Shown here one piece after another: positions 1 through 11,386 of a stretch of DNA of 64,000 nucleotides. Under the pieces are notes generated by a model that was given only the letters and a program-made list of their open reading frames with translations, had not been told where the DNA came from and did not search any database. A program made the translations under genes and the position numbers. The DNA comes from Brachypterus glaber (Eukaryota; Arthropoda; Insecta; Coleoptera; Kateretidae), in contig OY294049.1 in the NCBI GenBank assembly GCA_958510825.1, positions 21,011,536-21,075,535 on the forward strand. The letters are read 5' to 3'. Position 1 is the stretch's first letter. Every line of letters starts with the position of its first letter.

Positions 1-630
1 AATATACATAGTCTAATATAGTATATGCTAACATTATATCTATACATCATGGAATAAAGTACAAAGTTCTTTCTTGTACAATATATCAAACTTAAGCTGT
101 TGGAAAATCTAGTGTTAGATACAAATTACGGCTGTCTTCTAAAGCAAACGTATCTCGGGAGATTCATAACTTTATGCTATTAGGCATGCGAAATAAAATT
201 TAAAATGACAAATTGAACTTCTTCCAAACCACGTTACTCATGAAATAGTACGAATTATGAAACATCCGAAAATGTGAAATAATCTGTTAGAATATAGGTT
301 TGAAATAAAATCACTTTTTTTCACTACTAACCTTAATTAGCACCGTTAGCAGGCTTCGTACTAGACCGGGAAATTAAATTTCAACCGCTAGGGCTAAAAA
401 ACTAGGCATCTTAATCAAAAAAATTTTACAAAATTAACATTTTTTACTTTTTAAAATACCTATATAACCTTTTATATAACAAAAAATTATAACTACATCA
501 ATTTAAGTTAAAACATGTTCTTTTTTTAATAAGAAAGTAATGTAGGTATACAAAAAAATACAAATATTCACAATTTTTAAAATTTTGACAACATAACCCA
601 AATATATAAAAATCAATTCTCATTTCTTAT
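1..630. other. AT-rich non-coding DNA
   Basis: I see no coding region, RNA gene or clear repeat boundary here. The sequence is A/T homopolymer-rich, like most unannotated stretches of the window. Confidence 0.5.
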
Positions 631-670
631 AATGCTCATTAATGAGCATTTGATCTAATTAGATCAAATG
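631..670. repeat. Two overlapping perfect palindromes
   Basis: A 20-bp perfect palindrome (AATGCTCATTAATGAGCATT, 631-650) overlaps a 24-bp perfect palindrome at 647-670 centred on CTAATTAG. Neither lies in a recognised element. They could be a small foldback footprint or a dyad protein-binding site; the sequence alone does not decide. Confidence 0.7.
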
Positions 671-871
671 GCATCATGAAAAAAGTATAGTATAGATATG
701 TACATAAGTACTAAACTAAAATATAGATTTTAATGAAAAAAATACATTTTCATTAAACATTTTTAAGGAAATAAGGCAAAACACTAATTTAGCTAAAGCC
801 ACTTGTTCAGAACCTCAATTCTAATATTCAATTGTTTTTTTTCTGTACGGCAAATAAAATAATTTCCAGGC

Positions 872-1108
872 TACACTGATAAAAAGAATTTATTTGGATA
901 TGGCTAAATTATTTGGTTTTAACCAATTTTATTTGAGTCAAATAAATATTTAATTCATGTAAACAAATATTTTATTTTCAAAATGATTTATTAACAGAAC
1001 AAAATATTTTATTTGACAGAAATAAAAAGTATTTGTCACAACCAAATAATTCAATTGGCCATACCCAATCAAATATTTTGTTTACACAAATAAACTGTTA
1101 TCAGTGTA
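872..1108. mobile_element. MITE with TACACTGATAA ends
   Basis: The ends are inverted copies: TACACTGATAA at 872-882 and TTATCAGTGTA at 1098-1108, with weaker similarity continuing inward through TTTATTTG-like sequence. The body is 237 bp, has no coding capacity and is rich in AAATATTT words. The TA at each end fits a TA target duplication as used by Tc1/mariner-type transposases; family assignment is inference. Confidence 0.7.
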
Positions 1109-1214
1109 TTTGATTTTCGTCAAGATTTTTCAGATCGCAAAACTCTTGATTTTAACGAACCAAAAAATATAAATTTTTGCTTAATATGTGTTAGTAGTGA
1201 AAAAATAGTATATA

Positions 1215-1330
1215 AACCACGGTTGTGAATTATGCCTTATGCCTTGCCTTATGCCTCGCAATGTATATTATTCATATCATCAATGTTATACATCGCTTTC
1301 ATTATAAAGGCATAATTCACAACCTTGGTA
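1215..1330. repeat. Short inverted-repeat element (GGTTGTGAATTATGCC)
   Basis: GGTTGTGAATTATGCC at 1221-1236 is repeated in inverse at 1309-1324, with imperfect extension (TATAAACCAC versus TATACCAA). Inside the left arm TTATGCC-like words are tandemly reiterated. This looks like a roughly 110-bp non-autonomous element or hairpin; no target duplication is clear. Confidence 0.55.
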
Positions 1331-1439
1331 TATAATACACTATTGAAAAACTTTGTTTGCCAACATTTAGAAAAAACACAACTAGAAAACTTGTTGCTAT
1401 ATTCACGGGTGTCCACCTACCACTTCCCCCTTCTTGCTT

Positions 1440-1570
1440 CATTTTACTTATTTTAAATCACTCGGACAGTCGGACAAACCGATAGACGGAAGTACGGACC
1501 GACGGACAGAGGGACAGTCGGACATATTTGTATCCAAGATGTTTTTGTCTAGGACGTTATTGGCGATTGT
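1440..1570. repeat. GACN tetranucleotide repeat element, copy 1
   Basis: A degenerate run of GGAC/GACA/GACC tetramers (about 1461-1525) is followed by a conserved flank, ATATTTGTATCCAAGATGTT then TTTGTCTAGGACG. The same tetramer-plus-flank arrangement recurs near 33390-33480. Related tetramer tracts lie at 11427-11470 and 23030-23095. The conserved flank argues for a dispersed repeat family with an internal microsatellite rather than independent slippage. Confidence 0.55.
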
Positions 1571-1757
1571 AACTCGAAACTATACTGATGGAAGAAAACT
1601 AAAAAAAATGGTACAACCAAACGTTGTTGTAACAAGTTTGAGGTATATAATATCATTTTACGATTATTCTAAAACATAAAGTTATATTAAATAAACTATT
1701 AAAATTGTAGATTTATTTAATTCTTATTATTTGATAATACAACAACGTTGTTGTCCC

Positions 1758-1758
<1 letters not shown>

Positions 1759-1854
<96 letters not shown>
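1759..1854 (+). repeat. (TAA)n microsatellite, upstream of element A
   Basis: About 32 nearly perfect TAA units. The coding sequence of a 5'-truncated R4/Dong-type retrotransposon begins immediately after it, which fits this tract being the element's insertion target. A translated open frame through the tract is only poly-Asn and is not a gene. Confidence 0.9.
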
Positions 1855-1856
<2 letters not shown>

Positions 1857-3159
1857 TCCATACTTGGAAATACAAGAATTATCTAGTGAAGAATATTATA
1901 AATATCTTGGTTTGCCACAAAATATTTCTCTTGACCATTCCATGCTTAAAAATATGCTTAAAGAAAAATACAAAAAAAGACTAACAAGATTATTAAATAC
2001 TAAATTATATGCAAAAAATATCATAACGGCAATAAACTCGTGGGCTATTCCTGTGTTAATATACTCTTTTGGAATTATTAAATGGTCTAATACCGATCTC
2101 CAAGAGCTTGATAGGATGACAAGGAGAATTTTAAAGAAATTTAGATGTTTACATCCCAATTCAGCTTTGGAAAGGCTATATTTATCAAGAAAGGAAGGTG
2201 GTAGAGGACTCTTAAATATTTTCGAACTATGTAAAAAACAAGAACTAACACTTAAAGAATATTTTAAAGAATCCACCAAACTTTTATTCCAAATTTTAAT
2301 TAAAGCAGATAATAATTATACCCCCCTAAACCTTAAGAAAGATATCGCAATAAATCCTTCAGAAAATTATTTAGAATCATGGAGAAACAAAATTCTTCAC
2401 AGTAGATACCCAAATATTTTAAATTCTGAAGACATAGATAAAGAAAAATCAACTCTTTGGTTAACTAAAGAAACCTTATTCCCAGAAACCGAAGGCTTCC
2501 TAATTAGTATTCAAGACAGAGTTATAAGAACTAAAAATTATGAGAAATATATTTTAAAATTAGATGTGAATGACAAATGTAGAAAATGCAATGATAAAAG
2601 TGAAACGATAGATCATATTGTTGCTGGATGTTCAAATTTAAGTAACACACTTTATCTAAATCGTCATAATCAAGTCGCCAAACTCATTCATCAACAACTT
2701 GCTTTAAAATATTCTCTTATCCAAAATCCCCCACCTTATTACAAATATACGCCGGACACAGTTTTGGAAAATCAAGAACACCTTTTATATTGGGATAGGT
2801 CACTTCTTACTGATAGAACTGTTGATTATAATAAACCTGATATTGTTTTAATTGAAAAATCAAAGAAAAATGGTATTATAATTGACATTGCAGTACCCTT
2901 ATCCAGCAATGTAATAAAAACTGAACGAGAAAAAATATCAAAGTATCAAAATTTAGCCATTGAGATGAAGAGGATTTATAAACTTGAAAATGTCAAGGTT
3001 GTACCAATAGTGATATCAGCAACCGGAATCATTGGTAAAAGATTTGGAAAACACTTAATAAATTTAAACCTACCCGAATATCTAATACCAACCTTACAAA
3101 AAGCAGCCATCCTTCAAACATGTCACATTGTTCGAAAAGTTTTGAACTCTATGGAATAA
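1855..3159 (+). CDS. C-terminal part of R4/Dong-type retrotransposon polyprotein
   Basis: This is the downstream part of a single-ORF retrotransposon protein that nicks its target and primes reverse transcription there. About 431 codons are open with no internal stop; the frame comes straight out of the TAA tract, so the first Met-like codon (TTG at 1864) is not a real start. Counting from 1864, residues 13-16 (KYLG) are the last RT block. An R2/R4-typical stretch IPVLIYSFGIIKW lies at 62-74 and HPNSALERLYLSRKEGGRGL at 97-116. A CCHC knuckle is at C239, C242, H251, C256. The restriction-like endonuclease has PD at 325-326 and D341 in IDIAVP, followed by the Lys-rich KTEREK segment. The intact frame suggests relatively recent insertion. 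Activity is impossible because the catalytic RT domain is missing. Confidence 0.85.
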
Positions 3160-3232
3160 GAAACATCTTCTTCATAGAGTATTCTACCTATTCGTATATT
3201 TAAACAATATATAGATATGAGAAATTAAGCAA

Positions 3233-3233
<1 letters not shown>
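1855..3233 (+). mobile_element. R4/Dong-clade non-LTR retrotransposon A (5' truncated)
   Basis: The element runs from the TAA junction to the second TAA tract. It keeps the end of the reverse transcriptase, the whole CCHC-endonuclease C-terminal region and a short 3' UTR of about 75 bp. The start is truncated at the final RT block. (TAA)n on both sides is the arrangement known for Dong-type elements, which insert in TAA repeats. Confidence 0.8.

Positions 3234-3273
<40 letters not shown>
3234..3273 (+). repeat. (TAA)n microsatellite between elements A and B
   Basis: About 13 TAA units. The 3' end of element A abuts it on the left and the open coding frame of element B begins at its right edge (AAG TTT CGA from 3272). 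It may be remaining target sequence or part of element A's tail. Confidence 0.9.
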
Positions 3274-5682
3274 GTTTCGAGAGAAACCTTCTCGCCTATT
3301 TCAGCAGCATCAACAAGTTGTCGAAAATCCACCGACCGTTGATCAAGTTGAAAACTTCTGGAGGGAAATTTATGAAGAAGTTCATCCGCTCAACCGAGAT
3401 ACTCCAGCGCTGGCGCAGTTTGAAACATACTGCAGACCGCTTCAAGAGCCAGTTGCAGAACAGGATGCACCATATCAACAAATCACGACGGAAGAAGTTC
3501 GGAGAGCTCTTGAGGGTTCAAAGAACTTTGCGGCTCCTGGGCCAGATGGAAAAAATTTCCTTCAACCCACCAGCATTTAGCAAGAATTTTCAACTTGGCT
3601 AAATGGGGAGGAGCCTATTCCTGATTGGTTTGTTGAAGGTCGTACAGTGCTTATCCCAAAGACAGGAGATTTGTCCATGCCAAAAAATTACAGGCCGATA
3701 ACGTGCCTAAACGCATGTTATAAGTTGTTTACACGCATTTTATACATGCGAGTACTCCATGCGGCTGACCCAGTATTCCAGTCCATAAATGAGCAACGAG
3801 GGTCTAAGAGAGGTGTCGCTGGCTGTAAGGAGAACCTGCTGATAGACAAATGTATCACGCAGGACTCCATACAGTATAAGCGGAATCTCTCAATGGCCTG
3901 GGTCGACTACCGCAAGGAATTCGACACAACAACACATGAGCTAATCATTTTCTTGCTCAGATGCCTTGGGGTACCAGACCCTATAGTGAGATGCATAGAA
4001 CAACTCTTGCCACTCTGGAAGACACGCTTTACCATATCTAGCGGTAATGGCAAAGTCAAGACAGGGTTGGTGAGACTCAGAAGAGGTGTGTTCCAAGGAG
4101 ACTCCCTCAGTGCTCTTCTGTTTTGCATCTCACTACTCCCCTTATCCGTTGCTCTCAGAAATACTCGTGGTTACAGCTGTGGCACACCCGGTAATAGGAG
4201 GCATAAGGTCATTTTATATGGATGACATAAAACTTTATGCTTCCGGAGAAAAAGATCTCAATCAACTCCTAAGGGTGGTGCAGGAGTACACGCGCGCTAT
4301 CGGCATGGAATTTGGCATGGATAAATGTGCACTGGTGCATCTTAAGAGAGGGCGATCAGTAGACTTCGGCGAGGACGCGCAGCTTGTGGACGGAAGCATC
4401 CTACATCATTTGGATGTACACCTACCTGGGTGTCGAACAACGACAAACCCAGGAAGTAAGAACTGTTAAAGACGCTCTCCGCAGCAAGTACAGACATTGG
4501 CTCGGACAAATCTGGTCATCAGAACTGTCTGGAATAAATAAGGTGTCTGCCACAAATATGCTTGCTGTTCCGATCCTACTTTACTCCTTCGGGGTTATTA
4601 AGTGGATAGTAAATGAGCTGCGCCAACTTGACGTAAGTACTCGCAAGCTTATGCACCTCTATAGAAGCTTGCATCCAAGATCGTCCGTTCCACGACTGTA
4701 CTTCCCACGAAATCGAGGTGGTCGTGGACTCTTATGTTTGGAGTATCTCCACAATAGAGTGGCTTTGAATACAGCCTGTAAAGTCGTTAAGAGCAGAGAT
4801 CCTCTGCTACGAATGGTCCATGACCATGAAGAAGCAGGAGCTGGAGCCTTTATATTTAGGGCGGCAACGAGAGCAGCCGATGAACTTGGTCTCATTTTCG
4901 ACATTGAAAGGGAAACCCAAAACTCTGTCACAGAGTTGGGTCCCGTTCAATTAAAAGCCCACATAAAATCTGCTGAGCATTCAATGCTCATGCAGACGCA
5001 TATGGATAAACCAATGCATGGAATCTTCTTTAAAGCCATAGAAGACCTTGGCTTATCCAAAAAATTGACTTTTGCATTCCTAAGGTCAAGTGGGCTGAAG
5101 TCGGAGACCGAGGGATTCATTCTTGCTTGTCAAGATGGCGTTTTTAATACATTGGTTTACCGAAGCCGCGTTATGGGTATACAGGTACCTGATATTAACT
5201 GCAGGGCCTGTCGGAAAGAGCCAGAGACCATCATGCATTTGTTGTCTGCATGTTCAACATATGCGGTCTCGGCATATATCCGTAGACATAACGCGGCCTT
5301 ACGAGTGCTGTATTTCTTTCTCAGGCACTCGTATGGGTTAGACGAAACGCCAATGCCGCCCTATGCTCCAGCCGATATTGAGTCCGTGGTGGAGAATGAT
5401 AGTTGTCGCATTTATTGGAACTATCCATTCCCCACCCTAAGGCAAATACGTGCCAATAAGCCAGATCTTGTTCTCCTCGATCATAAATCCAAATCAATGT
5501 TCGTTATCGAATTTTCGGCTCCAGCCGAGAAGAACATTGTTTTGAAGGAGGAGAACAAACGGACAAAATATCAGGATCTATTATTTCAGCTCAACAGACT
5601 GTATCCAGGCCACTCTATAAAACTGGTGGTGTTAATTATTGGATCCCTCGGTGGTACAACTATTTATTGTTGTATACTATAA
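3272..5682 (+). pseudogene. R4/Dong-clade retrotransposon B: RT and endonuclease, broken
   Basis: A second, more GC-rich R4/Dong-type element, truncated at both ends. The frame opens at the TAA tract. A TAG stop at 3578-3580 lies just after the block-0 motif AAPGPDG; the frame then resumes through RT motif A (VDYRKEFDT, Asp at 3905-3907) and GVFQGDSLSALLF near 4090-4130. A frameshift near 4212 leads to YMDD (4215-4226; MDD rather than ADD is usual in this clade). A second frameshift near 4405-4415 leads to YLGVEQ, IPVLLYSFGVIKW-like sequence and a GGRGLL block near 4723. The CCHC knuckle spans 5200-5253. The endonuclease PD is at 5461-5466, with Glu at 5509-5511 where element A has Asp. The protein stops after IIGSLGG: about 40-50 residues present in element A are missing, and unrelated sequence follows. 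Two frameshifts and one stop make it non-functional. Confidence 0.85.
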
Positions 5683-6843
5683 CCTAATTACGTTATTAAT
5701 TACGCTATTGTTCTCAGTGTACTCTTTTAGCGCTTACGCGCTGGAAAGAGTATAATAACTGCTAAGTGTCTGTCACAAAACTTCTTCATTTTCAATGCAT
5801 TTAACCGCGAGCACTTTCTTTTTAATTGTGGAGGTTTATTCACTTAAAGACCAATCCATTTTAATCAACTATCTTTTATACCATCAAAATGAGTAAGAAA
5901 GATTAATTACTTTCAAAACGCAAGAAAACTACTAGGAACAATTGAACGAATTGCAAAGCGATTTCTGTAAACTTTATACATTTTTGGTTTCAAGAAGAAT
6001 AGAGAAAAGTCAAGGGAAGGGAAATGAAAACGATTTTTTCTGTAAAAAAACCAAATCCTGACATTAAATCAGAAACTAGCTGAGGTGTCAAAAAACCGAC
6101 AACAAAAAATACACCCACTTCATATAACTATATACCTGATAAAGCAAATAATAAAGCGGAAACGTTGGCGAATCAAAAGCTATTTTTAAATTTTTTAATA
6201 CCGAATTCATAATAAGAATCTCTAGATTTTTCTGATTTTTCGTTAAATTCGTGATAATAACAACTAATATTGTCGAAACATGGCATTTGGTAAAGCAGGT
6301 CTCGATTGTGTATACTTTAAGACCTAATTATGCAGACAAAAAGGATAAAAAACTAAAATACAAAACCTTTTTTTTTATTTTTCAAAAAAATTTATCGTGA
6401 TGTGTTTATTATATATAGTTTGATGGTGATAAAAATAGATAAAAATATCTTGTAAGCTGAATTTGCATTAATAAATAGAAGCTTAGCCTCATTCTGACCC
6501 GTGTCCTGTTCCGCCCCAGGTTCCCCTATCTAATTTCTAATTTCAAAATGATAAATTAAAAATAAATCTAGCTTTCATCTTAAAATGTAACACTGTTTTA
6601 AAAAATTAATAAATTAGAAAAAAAAACATGTTAACTTTTTATATTAATTTTAATGTCGATACGTCTGTAGCATAATTTGCTTCTAAGCAATAAAAAACTA
6701 CATGAAAATTTTAAAATGATACGTTTGTACAACTAACTGTAAATATTACTTTTTCCATAAATAAACTTAAAATTTGTCAAGAAAATATATTAATCATTCC
6801 AGGTTTAGAACCCATGACATTTCGATTATAAATAATCTCTTTT
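5683..6843. other. Non-coding stretch after element B
   Basis: I see no gene. The first bases replace the expected 3' end of element B. GCGCTTACGCGC near 5729 is a short dyad. The rest is AT-rich with no recognisable repeat boundary. Confidence 0.4.
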
Positions 6844-7127
6844 AAACTGAAACTATGTGGTGTCTGTTTTGTTTTAATTTATGTGTTTCCGACTGTGACA
6901 TTACACAAGTGACTAAATATGAAGAACAAATTGGGTAAAAATCGATATTTAATATGCAAATAATGTTTTTAAAATATTACAAAAAAAACTGAAACTATGT
7001 GGTGTCTGTTTTATTTTAATTTATGTGTTTCCGACTGTGACATTACACAAGTGACTAAATATGAAGAAAAAATGGGGTAAAAATCGATATTTAATATGCA
7101 AATAATGTTTTTTAAACATTAAAAAAA
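6844..7127 (+). repeat. 142-bp tandem duplication
   Basis: Two head-to-tail units (about 6844-6985 and 6986-7127), each containing ACTGAAACTATGTGGTGTCT, GTGTTTCCGACTGTGACATT and ATCGATATTTAATATGCAAA, differ at only a few positions. The duplication looks recent. No open frame spans it. Confidence 0.85.
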
Positions 7128-7585
7128 AAACATGTTCTATTATTTTAACCATATGTTTTTTAAATAGTTATGGCTATGTAACCATAACCATTGAAAAAAA
7201 ATTGTGGTGGTACACCTGTGTTGCTAATTTCAGCTGTGTTTTGTTTGACATTTAACAATTAATTAGAATTTTGAGGGTATGTACAGATATAACCCAAAAA
7301 TAAATTTAATAATTATTTTTAAATTTAGAGTAATTTCTTAATTGGCTCTTTAAGCTTGTTTAAAGGCTTTTACATATATTTAATTCTGCTATTTAGTGCT
7401 AATTAAATATAATTAATTTGTTATAAGAAATAATTATTTAAACGAATTAATTGTAGCATTTCAAATATAAGTATACACGAATAACAAAATAATAGTTTAT
7501 TTGTCATTTTGTTATTTTATGAATTATATAATTTATTTTATACTTGAAACAGTTTAGGCAATTAAGTTCTTTAAGGAAAAAAAAC
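7128..7585. other. AT-rich non-coding DNA
   Basis: Nothing recognisable; several short TAATTA/ATTAAT dyads but no paired element ends. Confidence 0.4.
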
Positions 7586-7798
7586 TATGGTCTGTTTCTT
7601 CAAGCAAGATGGTAAATTAAAAATCGCACAGTAAATATTTTCAAAACAGATTCTAATATTGGATATGCGAATATACTGAGTAGTTTATTTTATAAAACAT
7701 AACTATATTCTATACACAAACATACACTATTCAAACCTGTTGTAAAAATATTCACTGTGCGATTTTTAATTTAATCTTGCTTGAAAAAATAGACCATA
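7586..7798. mobile_element. MITE with TATGGTCTRTTTYTTCAAGC ends
   Basis: A 213-bp element with inverted arms of about 60 bp. The left arm starts TATGGTCTGTTTCTTCAAGC and the right arm, read in reverse complement, starts TATGGTCTATTTTTTCAAGC. Both continue through AAATTAAAAATCGCACAGT. TA at both ends fits a TA target site. There is no coding capacity. Confidence 0.8.
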
Positions 7799-9380
7799 AT
7801 ACATAAATGAAAAAGTCTTTATTTTTTATTAGAAAATAACCATACTTGAAAGAGCTTACCTCGCTCTTACTATCTGTGTACGATACGTTTGTTTCCGCCT
7901 TTGCCTGGGCGGAGTCATGTAGTTATTAAACTAGTACGAGTGAGATGTCCAAACGAGTGAGATAGTATTGCGACCTACGCTTTCCTTCTACTAGTGGAGT
8001 CATATAACTGGAAATTTTTATGAATAACGAAAAATCTGGTAATAGCGCGATCCAAAAGAAATCCATGTCACAAATATTGCAAGGGAACTGAAAATAATTG
8101 TAAAGAACAAACTAACAAAAATTTAAAAAACTTATAAGAAAATATTGTAGCACAATAACAGTTGCAGTTTTTAGGTACAATTTGGGTACTTAAATAACAA
8201 TTTGTCGTTTATAGTAGTAGTGTATAGCGATTCTCTTCGAATAAAACGTCCAAACCAAGATTCGGAACTCTCTGATTTCTTCGTAACTTTCTTTTCTTGC
8301 TGTTTTTTGTTTTTGTCATTTTTTTGTTGTCAGCTACTTCGCATGGCAATATTAGGAACACAGCTACATAGACAACTATCTCAAAAAATTATATTTTCGC
8401 TTCTTTATTGGGTAAAACACAATATGGGCCAAGAAAGTGCATGTTTACGTTCTTGCCCTGCAATAATCGGTGCTACTCAGCTTGCACAATTTTACAAGTT
8501 TTTATAGTGGAAGAGCACGAAACACTAACTGTGTGTTTGTGTACGCCATTACCAATTGGATACAGATACACCATATTTACAGGCATCTTTTTGATCTAAT
8601 AGATATACTGGCTATGCTATATATGACACAGAAGACGAACTAACATGTTTAAGAAGAGGTGGCAATATTAGGAACATGGCAATAATTGGCTCACCCACCT
8701 TATATAAAAATAAGTAAGAATTACCCATATTTCATAAGACAGGGTAAAGTAAAACCAATCAGCAACAGGATAAGAATTAAGGAAAATAAAATAAAAAACA
8801 AGAATATAAAAAAGTCGATGTCATAAAAACCCATAAACTCAATGCAATATGGAGGTTTTGGCCAGTAATATCGAAACGTGAGATAACTTTCATACTAGCC
8901 TACGACACCCTGGAGAGAAATGTGCGCCGAACCTGTCCTGACGTCGAGCACCTTTAAATTACGGTATTTGGGTCAGGTTAACGTTAAATAACGATTGAAT
9001 CAGAGTGCTAAAGTAGCACCAGGTGACATGGTTAATGGTAGATGGTCATTTCCTGGACGTTTAATCTTGATTCCAATTCTTTACCAACTTTTTCATGTTG
9101 ACAAGTTTATATTTCCGATGTCAATAGCTTGTTGCTTCGCATATTTTCCGCATGGCTTTATTATGTGACTTTGATGTTCAAGATTAAAGAGTTTTTGGCA
9201 TGTTATGGATGTAAAAGTATTAAAAAGAGTGAAAATATATTTTTTTTCTTCTAAACATAATTACGAGTTACTGTAAAACTGTTGATTTTGTAATAGTTTA
9301 ATATAGAGCAAATTATGTTCACTTATTATTGATTTAATGTCATTGAAATCTTTTTTTCTTTATTTACTACTACTACTACT
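7799..9380. other. Non-coding stretch, unassigned
   Basis: No gene is recognised. An open frame at 8202-8507 starts at TTG and has a low-complexity Phe/Cys-rich middle with no known domain. GCAATATTAGGAACA occurs twice (about 8346 and 8663), hinting at a decayed repeat. The GC-richer patch 8880-8950 may be a remnant of something functional, but I cannot identify it. Confidence 0.35.
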
Positions 9381-9445
9381 AGCCCACACAAGTCCTGGAC
9401 TTAGGGGATGCTTAATTAAGTAGAATAGTACGAGGTTAAACAAAC
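9381..9445 (+). repeat. SINE-like 3' segment, copy 1 (65 bp)
   Basis: From AGCCCACACAAGTCCTGGAC to AGGTTAAACAAAC this is identical over 65 bp to the reverse complement of 18450-18514. Here the tRNA-like head is absent: the sequence joins a short (TAC)n run at 9366-9380. There is no (AAAT)n tail. Confidence 0.75.
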
Positions 9446-10228
9446 ATGTGTTTACTAGCTTACTAACGGTATCAGCCATGTAAAGTCCCTTATACGAGCA
9501 GTATCTTCCTACAAAGCGCGTTAAAATCACCCTTTTAGGTAGTTGCTTTCTAAGCGACCATTTAATACAGCAAGATCGTCAGCTCATATATGAGACATCG
9601 GTCTATTTAAAAATTGTCGTGGCTCATATATGTCGGTTGATAGCGAACGTGTTAATAAATTACTAATTATAGAAAGAATCTTAAGATTCTGGATTAAATC
9701 GTACACTTACACTTACCAACTTTTTGACAACTACAGCATATCGACAAGTTTATAAATACATCCGATGTTTAAAGCTTGCTGTTTTGTTCCTACGGGTCTC
9801 TCTGCAGGACACGGGTACGATAAATCAACCATTCGAATAATTTTAACATCGCTTCATTATGTTGAATATTTATGTACAAAATGTTTTGAGTTTTTAACTA
9901 TGTGAGATTAATTATAGATATTTATAGTATATTATAAATACGTTAAAAATATTAACTGTTATTACTTGTGTGTGTGTAGAATAATTAATAAAATTAAAAT
10001 TTAATTGTAGATTTAATACTGCAGCAGTATCTATTATACGTATATGTACTAAGAGATATTTTTCCTGCATTATGCCCATGGGCATAATACTACCTTACTA
10101 AGCAGAAACGCAACAAAATGAAATAATAATACAGTCAATATTTCTGGACCCCTTGTGTAAAAATCAACTATTACTATCTCCTTCTACCTCATTTCTGGTA
10201 AGGTGGGTAAAATATCCGTCCTATTTTG
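9446..10228. other. Non-coding stretch with diverged direct repeat and a perfect palindrome
   Basis: CCAACTTTTT...GACAAGTTTATA...CCGATGT at about 9083-9122 recurs in diverged form at about 9716-9765, suggesting two old copies of one repeat. A 20-bp perfect palindrome, ATTATGCCCATGGGCATAAT, lies at 10069-10088. No genes. Confidence 0.45.
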
Positions 10229-10504
10229 TATACCGGGTGTCCCAACTCTATTTACCCAGCGATTTTCTCGAAAACTAAAAAAAATAATCAAGTTCTGCGA
10301 AAACCATCTTAAATTAAACAACTTAAACTATCTTTTAGCATATATTTGATACTTTCAGCTCTTAAAATATGGGCAGGGGGCATGGGGGGGAGTTTTTTTT
10401 AATGGAAAGGGGGGTCTTATTTAAGATGGTTTTCGCAGAATTTGATTATCTCTTTAAGTTTTCGAGAAAATCGTTGGGTAAATAGAGTTGGGACACCCGG
10501 TATA
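10229..10504. mobile_element. MITE, TATACCGGGTGTCCCAAC family, complete copy
   Basis: 276 bp. The terminal inverted repeats are about 86 bp with few mismatches, each starting TATACCGGGTGTCCCAACTC and continuing through ATTTTCTCGAAAACT and TTCTGCGAAAACCATCTTAA. TA target site. The centre is G-rich. Partial relatives are at 32241 (left end) and 43600-43796 (right end). Confidence 0.9.
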
Positions 10505-10960
10505 GTCTATGTTTAATAAAAAATTCAGAATACAAAAAAAATTAGTTGGCTGTTGATGGTTAATATGTAAAGATTTAATCATATACACATGTGTCTTATA
10601 GAGTTGGCCAGTCGCGAAGTTGTCAAATAAAAAAAAATATCATAGTTAGCCTGTTGAGGTACGATTGCCAAAAAAAGACGTTTTAACACAGAAAGATAAA
10701 CTTTTGCTACAATTTTTTTATTGGAAAACTAAAAAAAAGTATAAAAAATGAAAATAAGTACATTTTTTGTGAACCACATGGATAAAGGACTGAAGATATT
10801 GCCTTGCTAAGACAAGTTGTCCTATCTGCAAATTAGATGATTTGAGATATGGCCAGTTTTATTGTTTTTATTTGCATTTTTTGAAAACATGTTTAAATAA
10901 ATATGGCGTTGGGTTCTGCTTTATTTTAAATCAAAAATACACTGCCAGTAAAAAAGCTTT
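10505..10960. other. Non-coding; left half of an inverted pair
   Basis: GACAAGTTGTCCTATCTGCA (about 10811-10832) is repeated in inverse at about 11941-11963 with similar flanks (TTGCCTTGCTA versus CTGCCATGCTA). The two sites may be the remaining ends of an older element about 1.15 kb long that encloses the next two features. Confidence 0.45.
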
Positions 10961-10969
10961 CCCATTTTA

Positions 10970-11305
10970 CCACCTGCGCGTAAAATAGATTTTTTATTAT
11001 CAGATTCACTTCCAGCAACCTCAAAAACGTCAATATACCAATTTTTACAAAAATCACCCCCCCACCCCTAAGGGGGTGGGTTTCAAAAAATATATTTCGA
11101 GATTCATTTTTATCAACATCAAAAACCCCTATCTACAAATTTTCACGAAAATTTAGAAAACATTTCAAAATATTTACCCCCTCACCCCCTCGGGGGTGGA
11201 GTTAGAGAAATTTTATTATCAGATTCCATTTCAGCAACCTTAAAAACCTCTATATAGCAATTTTAATTTTTTTCTAAAAAAAATCTACTTTTCCCCATTT
11301 GCCCC
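10970..11305 (+). repeat. Three degenerate ~115-bp tandem modules
   Basis: Three successive modules begin with ATTATCAGATTC or AGATTCATTTTTATC. Each contains CAACxTCAAAAACxxCxATAT followed by ATTTT and then a C-rich/G-rich dyad such as CCCCTAAGGGGGTGGG. The repeated dyads could form hairpins. This resembles old satellite-like expansion inside a repeat; no coding. Confidence 0.6.
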
Positions 11306-11386
11306 CCTTGCCGCACGCCAATGTTCACCAATCCCGAGAGAGAACTTTTGGTAACATACCTGTATGCCAAAATTCAAGTCTCTAGC

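Noticed and set aside
1748..1984. Open frame with a poly-Asn run
   Set aside because: It is only translation of the TAA microsatellite continuing out of frame into element A.
1896..2279. 127-codon minus-strand frame
   Set aside because: Antisense shadow of the intact element A coding region.
3234..3273. Possible CRISPR-like or satellite array from regularly spaced repeats
   Set aside because: The TAA and other tandem repeats here have no unique spacers; no CRISPR architecture is present in this eukaryotic window.
3318..3602. 94-codon plus-strand frame at the start of element B
   Set aside because: The true RT frame here is a different one, with ENFWREIYEEVHP and AAPGPDG, interrupted by a TAG at 3578; the 94-codon frame is its shadow.
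8202..8599. Two overlapping open frames at 8.2-8.6 kb
   Set aside because: TTG start for the longer one, low-complexity content, no domain and no neighbouring gene signals.
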